NCBI GenBank assembly: GCA_036491035.1
Contig: DASXCU010000109.1
Location: 1-64,000 of the forward strand
DNA: 64,000 bases
Direction of reading: 5' to 3'
Source of the DNA: Galbitalea sp036491035
Lineage (GTDB): Bacteria; Actinomycetota; Actinomycetes; Actinomycetales; Microbacteriaceae
Shown: in pieces, positions 16,875 through 25,613 of the stretch
How positions within the stretch are numbered: position 1 is the stretch's first letter
Layout: every line of letters begins with the position of its first letter
Translations under genes and position numbers: made by a program
Notes under the pieces: model-generated
What the model was told of the DNA's origin: nothing
What the model saw: only the letters and a program-made list of their open reading frames with translations
Databases searched by the model: none

Positions 16875-17561
16875 GTGCCGAGCAGACTCCGTCAATCCCC
16901 GGGGGCCAGGATTGGCCTCTCCATCGCGGTAGCGACCGGGCTTTACGGGATCTCGTTCGGCGCCCTCTCGGTCGCCTCGGGCCTGAGCGTGCTTCAAACC
17001 AGTGCGCTCAGCCTTCTGCTGTTCTCGGGCGGGTCCCAGTTCGCGTTCATCGGCGTGATCGCCGGCGGCGGCAATCCGATCGCGGCGACCGGCGCCGCCG
17101 CGCTCCTCGGCATTCGCAACGCTGTCTACGGAATGCAGCTGAACGCCCTGCTCGAGCCTCGCGGCTGGCGCCGATTCGCGTCCGCTCAGTTCACCATCGA
17201 CGAGTCGTTCGCCACCAGTACCGGGCAGACCGATCCCGTCGAACAGAAGCGCGGCTTCTGGTTCGCCGGCGTCGGGATCTTCGTACTCTGGAACATTTTC
17301 ACGCTCCTGGGGGCGCTCGCGGGCAGCGCGGTCGGCGACCCTAAAAACTGGGGACTGGATGGCGCCGCCGTGGCGGCCTTCCTCGCGCTGCTCTGGCCCC
17401 GCCTGAAATCGCGCGAGGCCGGCGCGATCGCGATCGTCTGCGCACTCGCGACGGTTCTCGCGATCCCGTTCGTTCCGCCGGGAATCCCGATCCTCGTCGC
17501 GGCGGTCGTCGCCGCGGCCATCGGATGGTTCGGTTACCGGCGCGAGGAGGAGACCGAGTGA
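16875..17561 (+). CDS. azlC: AzlC-family branched-chain amino acid exporter, large subunit
   Basis: A 228-residue membrane protein with about eight hydrophobic segments. The family motifs GISFGALSVASGLS and LLFSGGSQFAFIGVIAGGG are clear at residues 25-70. AzlC works with AzlD to export branched-chain amino acids and analogues. TAGCAT six bases before the GTG suggests a leaderless transcript. It overlaps azlD by 4 bases. Confidence 0.9.
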   Translation: MPSRLRQSPGARIGLSIAVATGLYGISFGALSVASGLSVLQTSALSLLLFSGGSQFAFIGVIAGGGNPIAATGAAALLGIRNAVYGMQLNALLEPRGWRRFASAQFTIDESFATSTGQTDPVEQKRGFWFAGVGIFVLWNIFTLLGALAGSAVGDPKNWGLDGAAVAAFLALLWPRLKSREAGAIAIVCALATVLAIPFVPPGIPILVAAVVAAAIGWFGYRREEETE

Positions 17562-17869
17562 CCCTCTGGTTCTGGATCATCGTCGCGGGGATCGTCGCGT
17601 TCTTCACCAAGCTGTTCGGCTACCTCGTGCCGCGGGCCTGGCTGAAGAATCCGCGCGTCCTGCGGATCGCGAGCACCCTGACAATCGGACTCCTGGCCGC
17701 GCTGACCGCGGCGAACACGTTCGCGAACGGCCAGCATCTCGTACTGGATGCCCGGATCGGGTCGCTCGTCGCCGCGGTGATTGCACTGTTACTGCGCGCC
17801 CCGTTCCTCGTCGTCGTCATCGTGGGGGCGCTCGCCGCAGCCGGGCTGCGACTGCTGGGCTTTCCCTGA
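17558..17869 (+). CDS. azlD: AzlD-family transporter small subunit
   Basis: A 103-residue protein with three or four membrane helices. The opening LWFWIIVAGIVAFFTKLFGYL and the later FANGQHLVLDARIGSLVAAVI are typical of AzlD. The GTG overlaps the azlC stop as GTGA, so the two subunits are translationally coupled. Confidence 0.9.
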   Translation: MTLWFWIIVAGIVAFFTKLFGYLVPRAWLKNPRVLRIASTLTIGLLAALTAANTFANGQHLVLDARIGSLVAAVIALLLRAPFLVVVIVGALAAAGLRLLGFP

Positions 17870-17941
17870 GGCAGCGAGCAACGTGATCCCCGCATTCGTG
17901 CTGAGACACAATCGAACCGAATCACGTTCCTAGGGGAATCC

Positions 17942-19141
17942 ATGCCATCCGATCGGATGCTTCCGACCCAGGAGGCCTACGACCTCCTCGACCTGACCCG
18001 CGACTTCGCCGACCGGGAGCTTGCTCCGATCGTCGACGAGTACGAGCGCGACTCCCGCTACCCGGAGGGTCTCTTCGCCAAGATGGGCGAAGCGGGCCTG
18101 CTCGGCCTTCCGTACTCGGAGGAGCACGGCGGAGGCGGCCAGCCCTACGAGGTCTACCTCCAGGTCATCGAGGAGCTCGCCAGTCGCTGGGCCGCAGTCG
18201 CAGTCGCGACCAGCGTTCACGTGCTCGCCTGTGCGCCTCTCGTCAACTTCGGCAGCACGGCGCAGAAGGACCGCTGGCTCCCCGACATGCTTGAGGGCCG
18301 GGTGATCGGCGGCTACAGCCTGTCCGAACCGCAGGCCGGATCGGATGCCGCTGCGCTGACCTGCCGCGCCGACGCCAGCCCGGAGGGATACCTCATCACC
18401 GGGACCAAGGCCTGGATCACCCAGGGTGGTCGCGCCGACTTCTACTCGCTTTTCGCCCGGACCAGCCCCGGGTCGAAGGGCGTCTCCTGCTTCCTCACGC
18501 CCGGACAGGTCGAGGGTCTCGAGTTCGGACTCCCCGAAAAGAAAATGGGACTGCACGCGATCCCGACGACCGCCGCCCACTGGGACGGTGCGTTCCTCGA
18601 GGGGAACCGGCTGATCGGCGAAGAGGGTCAGGGACTGCAGATCGCGTTCAGTGCCCTGGATTCCGGACGTCTCGGCATTGCCGCGGTCGCCACCGGCCTC
18701 GCGCAGGCCGCGCTCGACCTCGCGGTCGACTACGCCCACGAGCGCACGGCCTTCGGTAAGAAGATCTTCGACCACGAGGGGCTCGGGTTCATGCTCGCCG
18801 ACATGGCGGCCGCCGTCGACTCGGCCCGCGCGATGTATCTGGATGCGGCGCGACGTCGCGACGCTGGGCGTCCGTACAGCCGGCAAGCGTCCGTGGCCAA
18901 ACTGATCGCGACCGACGCCGCAATGAAGGTCACGACAGACGCCGTGCAGGTTCTCGGGGGCTACGGGTACACGACGGACTTCCCGGTCGAGCGCTACATG
19001 CGTGAGGCGAAGATCACCCAGATCTTCGAGGGCACCAACCAAATTCAGCGACTGGTGATCAGTCGGGGTCTCGCTCGCTCGCAGCCCAAGTCCGAGCAGC
19101 GCAGAGCCCGCAACGAGCCTGATCTGGCTCCGCTTCGCTAG
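17942..19141 (+). CDS. Acyl-CoA dehydrogenase, short/branched-chain type
   Basis: A 399-residue FAD enzyme that introduces an alpha-beta double bond into an acyl-CoA. SLSEPQAGSDAA (FAD/substrate loop), the KAWITQGG strand and the C-terminal QIFEGTNQIQR with the catalytic-base region are all present. AGGGG precedes the ATG. Convergent with an enoyl-CoA hydratase and a 3-hydroxyacyl-CoA dehydrogenase-like SDR, so the three could carry out successive steps, for example in isoleucine or fatty acid breakdown. Substrate length is uncertain. Confidence 0.92.
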   Translation: MPSDRMLPTQEAYDLLDLTRDFADRELAPIVDEYERDSRYPEGLFAKMGEAGLLGLPYSEEHGGGGQPYEVYLQVIEELASRWAAVAVATSVHVLACAPLVNFGSTAQKDRWLPDMLEGRVIGGYSLSEPQAGSDAAALTCRADASPEGYLITGTKAWITQGGRADFYSLFARTSPGSKGVSCFLTPGQVEGLEFGLPEKKMGLHAIPTTAAHWDGAFLEGNRLIGEEGQGLQIAFSALDSGRLGIAAVATGLAQAALDLAVDYAHERTAFGKKIFDHEGLGFMLADMAAAVDSARAMYLDAARRRDAGRPYSRQASVAKLIATDAAMKVTTDAVQVLGGYGYTTDFPVERYMREAKITQIFEGTNQIQRLVISRGLARSQPKSEQRRARNEPDLAPLR

Positions 19142-19151
19142 AGGCCTAGCG
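19136..19151. terminator. Short hairpin between convergent genes
   Basis: CGCTAG-AGGC-CTAGCG is a perfect 6-bp stem that contains the stop codons of both convergent genes. Weak on its own; it may be only a compact junction. Confidence 0.35.
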
Positions 19152-19934
19152 GCCCTTCCAGACCGGCGGGCGCTTCTCCGCAAACGCGGCCGCGCCCTCC
19201 GCGGCATCCTCCGAGGCGAACACGATGGCGATGGCCTCCTCGATCTGGCGCTTCGCCCCATCGGTCCACGCCGACTCCGTCGTCAACGCCGCCGCGAGTC
19301 GTTTGGTCGTGCGGATGGAGACGGGTGCGTTCGCCGCAATGGTTTCGGCGAGCTGGAGAGCGGTGTCGAGTACAGCCTCGGCGGGAACGAGCTCGTTGAC
19401 CAGTCCCCAGCGGTGCGCGTCCGACGCGGACATCGGCTGGCCCGTCAGCAGCATTCGCATTCCCACCTTGGGCGGGACCTGCTGCAGGATGCGCGGAACC
19501 CCGGCTCCCGCAGCGAACAGTCCGCGCGTCACCTCCGGCAGTGCGAAGCGCGCGTCATCCGCGGCCACGACCAGGTCGCATCCGAGCGCGAGTTCGAAGC
19601 CCCCGCCGAAGGCGAACCCGCGGACGGCCGCGATGACGGGTTTCGACGTGAAGTGCCCGGTGAAGCCACCGAATCCCCACTCCGCGTGATCGGCCGGAAC
19701 GACGGGCTCGCCGGCGGCGAAGGCCTTGAGGTCCATGCCCGCGCAGAAGGCGGCGCCGGCACCGGTGAGGACCCCGACTCGCAGTTCGTTGTCGGCTTCG
19801 AGGGTCTCGATGGCTTCGCCGAGCATCAGGGCCGCTGCCGCGTTGAGGGCATTGCGCGAGTCCGGGCGGTTGAGCGTGATGATGAGCACGTGACCCCGCA
19901 CCTCGGTCAGGACCGGTGATTCGTCGCCGCTCAC
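19146..19934 (-). CDS. Enoyl-CoA hydratase/isomerase family protein
   Basis: A 262-residue crotonase. GAAFCAGMDLKAF and GFAFGGGFELALGCD form the oxyanion hole and CoA site. The segment LPEVTRGLFAAGAG keeps one catalytic Glu while the second hydratase Glu position is not conserved, as in several isomerase or CarB-like members. It overlaps the upstream SDR gene by 4 bases, so the two are one unit. Confidence 0.88.
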   Translation of the reverse strand: MSGDESPVLTEVRGHVLIITLNRPDSRNALNAAAALMLGEAIETLEADNELRVGVLTGAGAAFCAGMDLKAFAAGEPVVPADHAEWGFGGFTGHFTSKPVIAAVRGFAFGGGFELALGCDLVVAADDARFALPEVTRGLFAAGAGVPRILQQVPPKVGMRMLLTGQPMSASDAHRWGLVNELVPAEAVLDTALQLAETIAANAPVSIRTTKRLAAALTTESAWTDGAKRQIEEAIAIVFASEDAAEGAAAFAEKRPPVWKGR

Positions 19935-20692
19935 TGGGGTGCCATCCGGAGGGCGCCATCCATGCGGATCGTCTCGCCGTTGAGGTAATCGTGCTCGACC
20001 ACCATCAGTACGAGCTGCGCGTATTCGTCCGGCCGGGCAAGGCGCTTGGGGAAGGGAACTCCTGCGGCGAGTGATTCGTTGACCTCAGGCCCGAGCGCCG
20101 CGAGCAGGGGCGTGTCGACGATGCCGGGGGCGATCGTGTTCACGCGGATGCCGTAGCGAGCAAGATCGCGAGCGGCCGGAAGCGTCATCCCGACCACGCC
20201 ACCCTTGGAGGCGGCGTATGCGATCTGGCCGATCTGTCCCTCATAGGCCGCGACCGACGCGGTGTTGACGATGACGCCGCGCTGGCCCTCCCCGTCCGGT
20301 TCGGTTTCGGCGATGCGCTCGGCGGAGAGCCGGAGCACATTGAACGTGCCGACGAGGTTCACCTCGATGGTCTTACGGAACAGGTCGAGCTGGTGCACGC
20401 CCTTGGACGAGAGGATGCGCTGGGCCGGCGCGATGCCGGCGCAGTTCACGACCAGGCGAACCGGCGGATCGTCTTCGCCGATCGTAGCGAGCGCGGCGGC
20501 GACGGATTCCTCACTCGTCACGTCGCAGCCGACCATACGGAGCCCGTGGATATCACCGCCGTGAGCCTCGACGGCGGTGGGGAGATCGAGGCCGAGGACG
20601 GAGGCACCCTTCCCGATTAGCGCTCGAGCGGTTGCGGCGCCGAGCCCGGAGGCGGCTCCTGTCACTATGGCGGTTGTTGCGCCGATCTGCAT
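19931..20692 (-). CDS. SDR, 3-hydroxyacyl-CoA dehydrogenase type 2-like
   Basis: A 253-residue classical short-chain dehydrogenase. TGAASGLG (about 11-18) binds NAD; NTASVAAYEGQIGQIAYAAS carries the catalytic Ser, and YAASK supplies Tyr and Lys. The insertion GQIGQIAYAASKGGVVGMTLP matches HSD10-type enzymes that act on 2-methyl-3-hydroxybutyryl-CoA. Coupled to the enoyl-CoA hydratase gene and close to the acyl-CoA dehydrogenase, which supports a place in acyl-CoA oxidation. Confidence 0.88.
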   Translation of the reverse strand: MQIGATTAIVTGAASGLGAATARALIGKGASVLGLDLPTAVEAHGGDIHGLRMVGCDVTSEESVAAALATIGEDDPPVRLVVNCAGIAPAQRILSSKGVHQLDLFRKTIEVNLVGTFNVLRLSAERIAETEPDGEGQRGVIVNTASVAAYEGQIGQIAYAASKGGVVGMTLPAARDLARYGIRVNTIAPGIVDTPLLAALGPEVNESLAAGVPFPKRLARPDEYAQLVLMVVEHDYLNGETIRMDGALRMAPQ

Positions 20693-20729
20693 GGAGGCTC
20701 CTTCGCACCGAATAGCCGCCCACGAGGAC

Positions 20730-20764
20730 GGCCTCGAAAAATGTTACCCGTAGAGTTCGAGGCC
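20730..20764. promoter_or_regulatory. Inverted repeat between the SDR and globin genes
   Basis: GGCCTCGA (20730-20737) and TCGAGGCC (20757-20764) form perfect 8-base arms around 19 bases. The position between divergent genes suits a repressor site, but no partner regulator is seen. Confidence 0.35.
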
Positions 20765-20785
20765 ATTTGGTGGAAGCCTGACAGC

Positions 20786-21244
20786 ATGATGACGATCTAC
20801 GACGCCGCGGGCGGTGCCGCGGGGATGACCCGGCTGGCGACCGCCTGGCACGTGCGAGCAATCGCCGACGATGTGGTCGCCCACGCGTTCAGTCATGGTT
20901 TTCGCGAGGACCACATCGAACGTCTGGCTGACTACTGGACCGAAGCGCTTGGCGGGCCAGCGCTGTACTCGAGCAAGTTCGGGTCCGAGTCTTTCGTTGT
21001 GAGGGAGCACAGCGGTCACGGCGAACATGTCGAGATGGATGACCGTGCGATCGACTGCTTCGATCAGGCCCTCGTCGATGTCGGCCTGGACGCCGATCCT
21101 CGCCTTGCCAAGGTACTGCACGACTATTTCGAATGGGCGACGCGGCGACCCATGGCCGAATATCCACGCGATGTCGCCGACGTGCCAGATGGACTCGCGT
21201 TCCCGCGCTGGTCGTGGGATGGACTGGTCGCTGCGGCGGGCTAG
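20786..21244 (+). CDS. Truncated-haemoglobin-like protein
   Basis: A 152-residue globin of the group II truncated type. MTIYDAAGGAAGMTRLATAWHVRA is the AB helix region with the Gly pair; ADYWTEALGGPALYSS and the histidine-rich VREHSGHGEHVEMDDRAI hold the proximal haem region. Group II proteins bind oxygen or nitric oxide. The start was taken at the first of two adjacent ATG codons just before MTIYD; an upstream ATG lacks support. Convergent with a flavodoxin-fold gene, 4-base overlap. Confidence 0.8.
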   Translation: MMTIYDAAGGAAGMTRLATAWHVRAIADDVVAHAFSHGFREDHIERLADYWTEALGGPALYSSKFGSESFVVREHSGHGEHVEMDDRAIDCFDQALVDVGLDADPRLAKVLHDYFEWATRRPMAEYPRDVADVPDGLAFPRWSWDGLVAAAG

Positions 21245-21867
21245 CTCTCGGCCGGGAACGGCGTCGCCGCGAGCAGACCCGCGAGGTGCACCGCATTGAC
21301 GGCCGCCATGTGGGTCGCCGACGTGACGCTGTCCGGAGTCTTCGGCAGATCCTTGTAGTCGACCTTCGCCATCGCCTCCCCGTTCCAGTAGGTCGAGGCC
21401 TGCGAGGCCACGCTGAATCCGACGTCGTTGAGGGCCTGGAGGAGTTCGGCGACGATCTGGTGCGCGCCGTCTTCGTTGCCCACCACTCCGACGATCGCGA
21501 CCTTGCCAGCAACGTCGGGGCGGCCGTTCTCATCCGTCTCGCCGAGCTCAGCGTCCAGACGCTCCAGCACCTGGTTCGCGATGCTTGACGGATGACCCAT
21601 CCACGTCGGCGTCGCCAGAACGAGGATGTCGGCGGCCAGGATCTTCGCGCGGATGTTCGGCCACTCGTCGCCGCCGCCCATGTCGGTTTCGACGCCCGGG
21701 CGCACATCGAAGTCGACGACGCGCACGGACGACCCCGTCACACCGAGTTTGTCGAGCTCGGCGAGAAGCTGGCTCGCGAGGAGTTCGCTACTCGACTCGG
21801 TCGGCGAGGGCTTCAGGGTGCACACGAGTGCGACCGCGGTCAGGTTATTGTTCGGGTTCGTAGCCAT
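21241..21867 (-). CDS. NAD(P)H-dependent FMN reductase / flavodoxin-fold protein
   Basis: A 208-residue flavodoxin-like protein. ALVCTLKPSPTESSSELLA is the phosphate-binding loop, and ATPTWMGHPSSIANQVLERLDAEL is the flavin-contact segment typical of WrbA/NADPH-FMN reductases. The ATG giving MATNPNN was chosen because the upstream extension is Arg/Pro-rich antisense-like sequence. Reduction of quinones or flavins is inferred. Confidence 0.8.
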   Translation of the reverse strand: MATNPNNNLTAVALVCTLKPSPTESSSELLASQLLAELDKLGVTGSSVRVVDFDVRPGVETDMGGGDEWPNIRAKILAADILVLATPTWMGHPSSIANQVLERLDAELGETDENGRPDVAGKVAIVGVVGNEDGAHQIVAELLQALNDVGFSVASQASTYWNGEAMAKVDYKDLPKTPDSVTSATHMAAVNAVHLAGLLAATPFPAES

Positions 21868-21947
21868 GAATCCAGCGAACACGGGCATCCGGACCCCGGC
21901 AACCCGCTGGCGGCGGCCAGGTCGACTGGTGTAAGGCGAGGGGTGTC

Positions 21948-21978
21948 CGGTGCCAGCGGACAATAACCGCCGGCACCG
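21948..21978 (-). terminator. Terminator hairpin of the DUF6230/DUF6114 operon
   Basis: CGGTGCC (21948-21954) pairs with GGCACCG (21972-21978); inside, CGG pairs with CCG across a small internal loop. It sits 35 bases beyond the last stop of the leftward operon. Confidence 0.5.
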
Positions 21979-22012
21979 AACCGTTGATCACGACGCGACA
22001 GTCTGCTTGTCG

Positions 22013-22717
22013 CTACCCGTGAAGCTGCTGCTCCTGGTTGGTGAAGCTGATGTGATCGGCGTCGATTCCGACGAGACCGAGGTTCACTCGCAGGAGCTGT
22101 GATGGGAGCTCGCTGCTGGGTGGCGGGGTTTCGTCCGTCCCGAGCGTGAGCCCGAGACCGCCGACGGTAGTTCCGGTCACCGAGTCCAGGTACGCGACCA
22201 CGTGACCGCTCACCACCATCTGTCCCGCCGTTGTGACAAGCGACGGACCGGTCGCGCGCCGCACATCCAGCAGGAAGTTGTTGATTGTGATGCTGTCGGC
22301 GGCCAGTCGAATGACGGGCACCCGGTTGCCATTCGCCAGCGGAATCGTGACGAGCGTCACCGACTGCAGTCCGGTGAACGACAGTGACGAACCACCCAGC
22401 TGGGCCGCGGGCAGCGTCATTACCGGCGCGTTCGGATCATCGAGGATGGACAGCACGCCACCGCCGGTGGCTGTCGATCCACCGCCGAGAAGTCCGCCCA
22501 GCAAGCCACCTGACGGCTTGGTCGGCGTCGGCGTTGGGGTCGGCGATGGCGTGCTGCAGTTCATGAGCAGCGGAATGCAGAGCGCTTCGGGGGCGGACCC
22601 CGGAACCCTCGCCGCCCCGATTCCGAAGAAAGCGAGGAACAGGACGAGTGCTGCAGCGCCGCTTACCGGCGCCCTCCTAAAGGGCGCGGCTCCGCGGGCA
22701 CCTTCTTTGTCATCCAC
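22013..22717 (-). CDS. Exported protein with Pro/Thr linker, third gene of the DUF6230/DUF6114 unit
   Basis: A 234-residue protein starting at GTG inside the end of the previous gene (55-base overlap). A hydrophobic segment (about residues 19-36, ending in a signal-like ARVPGSAPEA) is followed by a PSPTPTPTPTKP linker, a Gly/Leu-rich hinge and a beta-rich domain from about residue 85. It is probably anchored or secreted. The C-terminal domain is not recognised. Confidence 0.65.
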   Translation of the reverse strand: MDDKEGARGAAPFRRAPVSGAAALVLFLAFFGIGAARVPGSAPEALCIPLLMNCSTPSPTPTPTPTKPSGGLLGGLLGGGSTATGGGVLSILDDPNAPVMTLPAAQLGGSSLSFTGLQSVTLVTIPLANGNRVPVIRLAADSITINNFLLDVRRATGPSLVTTAGQMVVSGHVVAYLDSVTGTTVGGLGLTLGTDETPPPSSELPSQLLRVNLGLVGIDADHISFTNQEQQLHG

Positions 22718-23118
22718 GAGACGATCAGGATGCCTCCGATCGAGCCGAGCAGCATTCCGATGAAGAAGCCGCCCAGATTCACCCCGATCAGCGAGTAGAC
22801 GGCAATCACCAGGGTGATCACGCCGTAGAAGATGCGGTGCTGGGGCATGAGCATCGCCAGCAGCCCGAGGAGCACCAGGGCGATCGGGATGACCGTCGCC
22901 TGGAAGCCCTCGACGCCGACCTGAACGTGGATGTGACCCACGTCCAGCTGGCCAGAGAAGAACATCTCGATGCCGGCAAGGATGACGAGCATCCCGCCAA
23001 CGAACGGACGCTTCGCGGCCCAGGCCCGGAATTGGGCGCGGTTCTGCTCGCGGACAGCCTTCTTCGCTGCGTACGAACGCGGATTGAGAACGTGGTCAGC
23101 GAGGTTGCCGATACTCAT
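22663..23118 (-). CDS. DUF6114 membrane protein
   Basis: A 151-residue protein with a basic 35-residue N-terminus and four membrane helices (about 39-58, 72-92, 97-115, 120-140). The layout and its place next to a DUF6230 gene match the DUF6114 family known from Streptomyces. Its ATG follows the DUF6230 stop with no gap (TAAATG). Function unknown; by context it may hold or export the DUF6230 protein. Confidence 0.78.
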   Translation of the reverse strand: MSIGNLADHVLNPRSYAAKKAVREQNRAQFRAWAAKRPFVGGMLVILAGIEMFFSGQLDVGHIHVQVGVEGFQATVIPIALVLLGLLAMLMPQHRIFYGVITLVIAVYSLIGVNLGGFFIGMLLGSIGGILIVSWMTKKVPAEPRPLGGRR

Positions 23119-23715
23119 TTAGAAACACCCCTTGCTGCCATCGGTCAGCTGCACGTGCATCCCGTTCAGGGTGAACACGGCCGCCTGCGTCGACCAGGCG
23201 GTCTGCTGCAGTCCCGCGATCTTGATGGAGTCGGCGTCCTGCGCAAAGTCGCCAGCCGTTCCCTTGGCTGCGGTGTTGACGCGTGAGGCGTCGACGCCGA
23301 TGCGGATGTTGTTGAAGCTAGCGTCACCCTTCAGATCGGTCATGCCGATTTGGAGTCCGGTCGCTGTGGCAGGCTTGCCGCCGCCACCCGCGGTGATGAG
23401 CATCCCAACCTTGCCGAGCGGTGTCTCGGTGACGACCGACTGGCAGAGGTTTGCGAGGCTCGCCTGTCCGATGTTCGCGATAGCAACCTGGTGCTGACCG
23501 CCGGCGGTGTCCGTCGTGACGCCCGCGTACTGCGAGAACGACGTGCCGTCGAGCTGCGATGCACTGATCTGGAACTGGCTGCCGGACACCGCGAATGAGA
23601 CGGGTACGGCGCCGTTTGCGACACCACCCAATAGAACGGTGGCAACTACTGCGACCGGTACCGCGGTGAGCACAATGCGTCCCGCGTGCGTTCCGGTTAG
23701 CTTGTTGAGCTTCAT
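23119..23715 (-). CDS. DUF6230 secreted protein
   Basis: A 198-residue protein with an N-terminal hydrophobic segment (about residues 13-33, GRIVLTAVPVAVVATVLLGG) and a beta-rich mature region. Features shared with Streptomyces DUF6230 proteins are FAVSGSQFQISASQLDGTSFSQYAG, LCQSVVTETPLGKVGMLITAGGGGKPA and the terminal GSKGCF, giving two conserved cysteines. A strong AGGAGG ribosome site precedes the ATG. First gene of a three-gene unit. Function unknown. Confidence 0.82.
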   Translation of the reverse strand: MKLNKLTGTHAGRIVLTAVPVAVVATVLLGGVANGAVPVSFAVSGSQFQISASQLDGTSFSQYAGVTTDTAGGQHQVAIANIGQASLANLCQSVVTETPLGKVGMLITAGGGGKPATATGLQIGMTDLKGDASFNNIRIGVDASRVNTAAKGTAGDFAQDADSIKIAGLQQTAWSTQAAVFTLNGMHVQLTDGSKGCF

Positions 23716-23736
23716 GAATCCTCCTTGATCCCAGAC

Positions 23737-23754
23737 GGAGTGAAAAAACACTCC
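23737..23754 (-). promoter_or_regulatory. Leader hairpin next to a duplicated ribosome-site sequence
   Basis: GGAGTG-AAAAAA-CACTCC is a perfect 6-bp inverted repeat with a 6-base loop, 22 bases upstream of the DUF6230 start. On the transcript ATCAAGGAG occurs twice, once overlapping the arm of this hairpin and once as the true ribosome site, so the hairpin may tune translation or mark a repressor site. Confidence 0.4.
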
Positions 23755-23905
23755 TTGATTGGGAGACCGGGGCCGGCAGGGGGTATGACGCTCGTTCGGG
23801 GGACAATCTCAAATTTGTGGCTAACTCACAACTGAGCGCAAGTTTCCCGGGCTCGGCTGTGCGATACCGCAATCTGAGTCGGATTCTCGCGGCATAATTC
23901 AAACC

Positions 23906-24436
23906 ATGGTGGCGAAATCGTCGAGATCGAATGTGGATGCGGCCGGTGGCGCTCGCGAGAGCCCCTGGTGGTTCCTGGTGCGGCCATCCGTGATCTACGG
24001 CACCGTGATCGTGAGCGCGGTCATCGTCGCTGCGGCGGACGACGATCCCGACCTGGATCTCGTGTTCCTCACGCTCGGAACGATCGCGATCGTGTGGGTC
24101 GCGCACGTGTTCAGTGAGATCATCGCGGGCGAGCACACGGTGACGAACCCGCCAACCCCCTTCAGCCTTGTGCTTCGACACGCGATGGTGCACGGCGCGG
24201 GACTTCTGGTCGCGGCGATCCTGCCGATCGTCTGCCTGCTGCTCGGCGCCTTTGGCGTCCTTCCGCACGCTGTCGCGTACTACTCCTCACTCGGTGTGGG
24301 GGTGCTGTCGATGGGTGTGCTCGGCTGGTTCGTGTTCGCCCATCGCGGCAACCGCTGGCCCGTCCGGTTGCTTGGCGCGATCGGGACCGCGCTCCTCGGC
24401 GCCGGAGTCGTGGCGCTGAACGGGGTAATCCACTAA
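23906..24436 (+). CDS. Integral membrane protein, five predicted helices
   Basis: A 176-residue protein with hydrophobic helices near residues 26-44, 48-70, 88-112, 118-138 and 148-170, and a His in the second helix region (VAHVFSE). No known family is recognised. CATAAT ends seven bases before the ATG and there is no Shine-Dalgarno, which points to a leaderless message. It precedes another small membrane protein gene on the same strand. Confidence 0.65.
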   Translation: MVAKSSRSNVDAAGGARESPWWFLVRPSVIYGTVIVSAVIVAAADDDPDLDLVFLTLGTIAIVWVAHVFSEIIAGEHTVTNPPTPFSLVLRHAMVHGAGLLVAAILPIVCLLLGAFGVLPHAVAYYSSLGVGVLSMGVLGWFVFAHRGNRWPVRLLGAIGTALLGAGVVALNGVIH

Positions 24437-24481
24437 AGCAAGCCCTAGTCAACGCGAACGCCCGGTCGATAGCTTCGACCC

Positions 24482-24922
24482 ATGGTGGACAAGAAGAGTT
24501 CGAAGGCGGCGTCGAAATCGAACGCGAAGCAGCCGACAAAGCCGGACATGCCGGACGATGTCGACGAGCACGTCGGATGGTTCGACCGCTTCGCCGACGG
24601 AGCGTCGAAACTCGTCAGTCGCGCCGCGTTCTTCGCGTTCTGCGTTGCGCTTGTGGTCGTCTGGGCGCCGTCGATCGCGATCATCCACAGCATCAGCACG
24701 TGGCAACTCATCATCAACACTCTGACCACGATCATCACGTTCCTGTTGGTCGCCCTGATCCAGAACACCCAGGAGCGATCGAACAACGCGATCCAGGCCA
24801 AGCTCAACGCGATTGCCGACGCCCTGAGTGACTACATGGTGTCGGAGGGCCTCGAAAAGGATGCGGCGGAGCTGAGATCCGCGGTGGGGCTCGAGGACCG
24901 CGAATCGAGCGACGGTAAGTAG
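24482..24922 (+). CDS. Low-affinity iron permease family protein
   Basis: A 146-residue protein with a Lys/Ser-rich N-terminus, two membrane helices (about residues 50-68 and 75-96) and a C-terminal coiled region. WAPSIAIIHSISTWQLIINT followed by LLVALIQNTQERSN is the hallmark of PF04120, named after yeast Fet4. Transport activity of these short bacterial members is unproven. TAGCTT six bases before the ATG suggests a leaderless transcript. Confidence 0.8.
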   Translation: MVDKKSSKAASKSNAKQPTKPDMPDDVDEHVGWFDRFADGASKLVSRAAFFAFCVALVVVWAPSIAIIHSISTWQLIINTLTTIITFLLVALIQNTQERSNNAIQAKLNAIADALSDYMVSEGLEKDAAELRSAVGLEDRESSDGK

Positions 24923-25564
24923 CTACTTGCGCCAGCGCGAGTTGCGGCGCTTCACCTGCTTTTCGAGTGCCCGGAAGTTGATATCGAGCAGCGCGCGCAC
25001 GCGGGCATCTTTTTCGGCCGCGTAGCTGGCGTCGCTCTTCACCATCGCGGATGCGAGCAGCCGCGATTCGATCGCTCCGCCCACCTCCGCCCATGCCTGT
25101 AGTCGGGCTCGTTCCGCGAGTTCCGCGACGAAGTCGTCGTCCTGGCTGAGTCGTTCGAGCTCGGCGGCCAGCATCACGTGGATGACACCGCGTTTAGTCA
25201 GCGTGGGATGATCGTCCACCTGGTAGCCCTCCGAGTTGTCGCGCGGGCCGCGCGGCGTCTGCACGTCAACCGACAGCTGCTGCACACGCTGGGCGTTCGC
25301 CTCGTTCTCGGTCGCCAGCTCGAGCAGCTCACGTCGAACGCTCGCCTGCACGTTTCCGGGATCGAACGCGGATCCATCGCGGATGGCTTCGACGATGATG
25401 TAGTTCTTTGCATCCATCGTGACGGCGGCGCTCGCGATCAGCACGCCCTCATCCACCGAGCGTTCGATCGAGGCGGGCCGAACTACGGGAGTCTGAGCCG
25501 GGGCGTCGGAGGGCGCGACGGCACGCGGTGCGAACCTGCTCTCGATGCCGGAATTCTCGGCCAT
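24923..25564 (-). CDS. Conserved-looking cytosolic protein of unknown function
   Basis: A 213-residue, charged, soluble protein with no signal peptide. The first 35 residues are Ala/Pro-rich; the rest is mostly helical, with coiled-coil-like stretches (VRRELLELATENEANAQRVQ, AELERLSQDDDFVAELAERA) and a basic end KQVKRRNSRWRK. Codon use matches its neighbours, so it is probably a real gene. No domain is recognised. Confidence 0.6.
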   Translation of the reverse strand: MAENSGIESRFAPRAVAPSDAPAQTPVVRPASIERSVDEGVLIASAAVTMDAKNYIIVEAIRDGSAFDPGNVQASVRRELLELATENEANAQRVQQLSVDVQTPRGPRDNSEGYQVDDHPTLTKRGVIHVMLAAELERLSQDDDFVAELAERARLQAWAEVGGAIESRLLASAMVKSDASYAAEKDARVRALLDINFRALEKQVKRRNSRWRK

Positions 25565-25613
25565 GTGCTTACCCCTGCCCTACGACCAATTTTACGGATG
25601 TTAGCCTTCCTGC

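Noticed and set aside
17930..19261. 443-codon open frame on the minus strand
   Set aside because: Antisense to the acyl-CoA dehydrogenase; no domain and no start signal.
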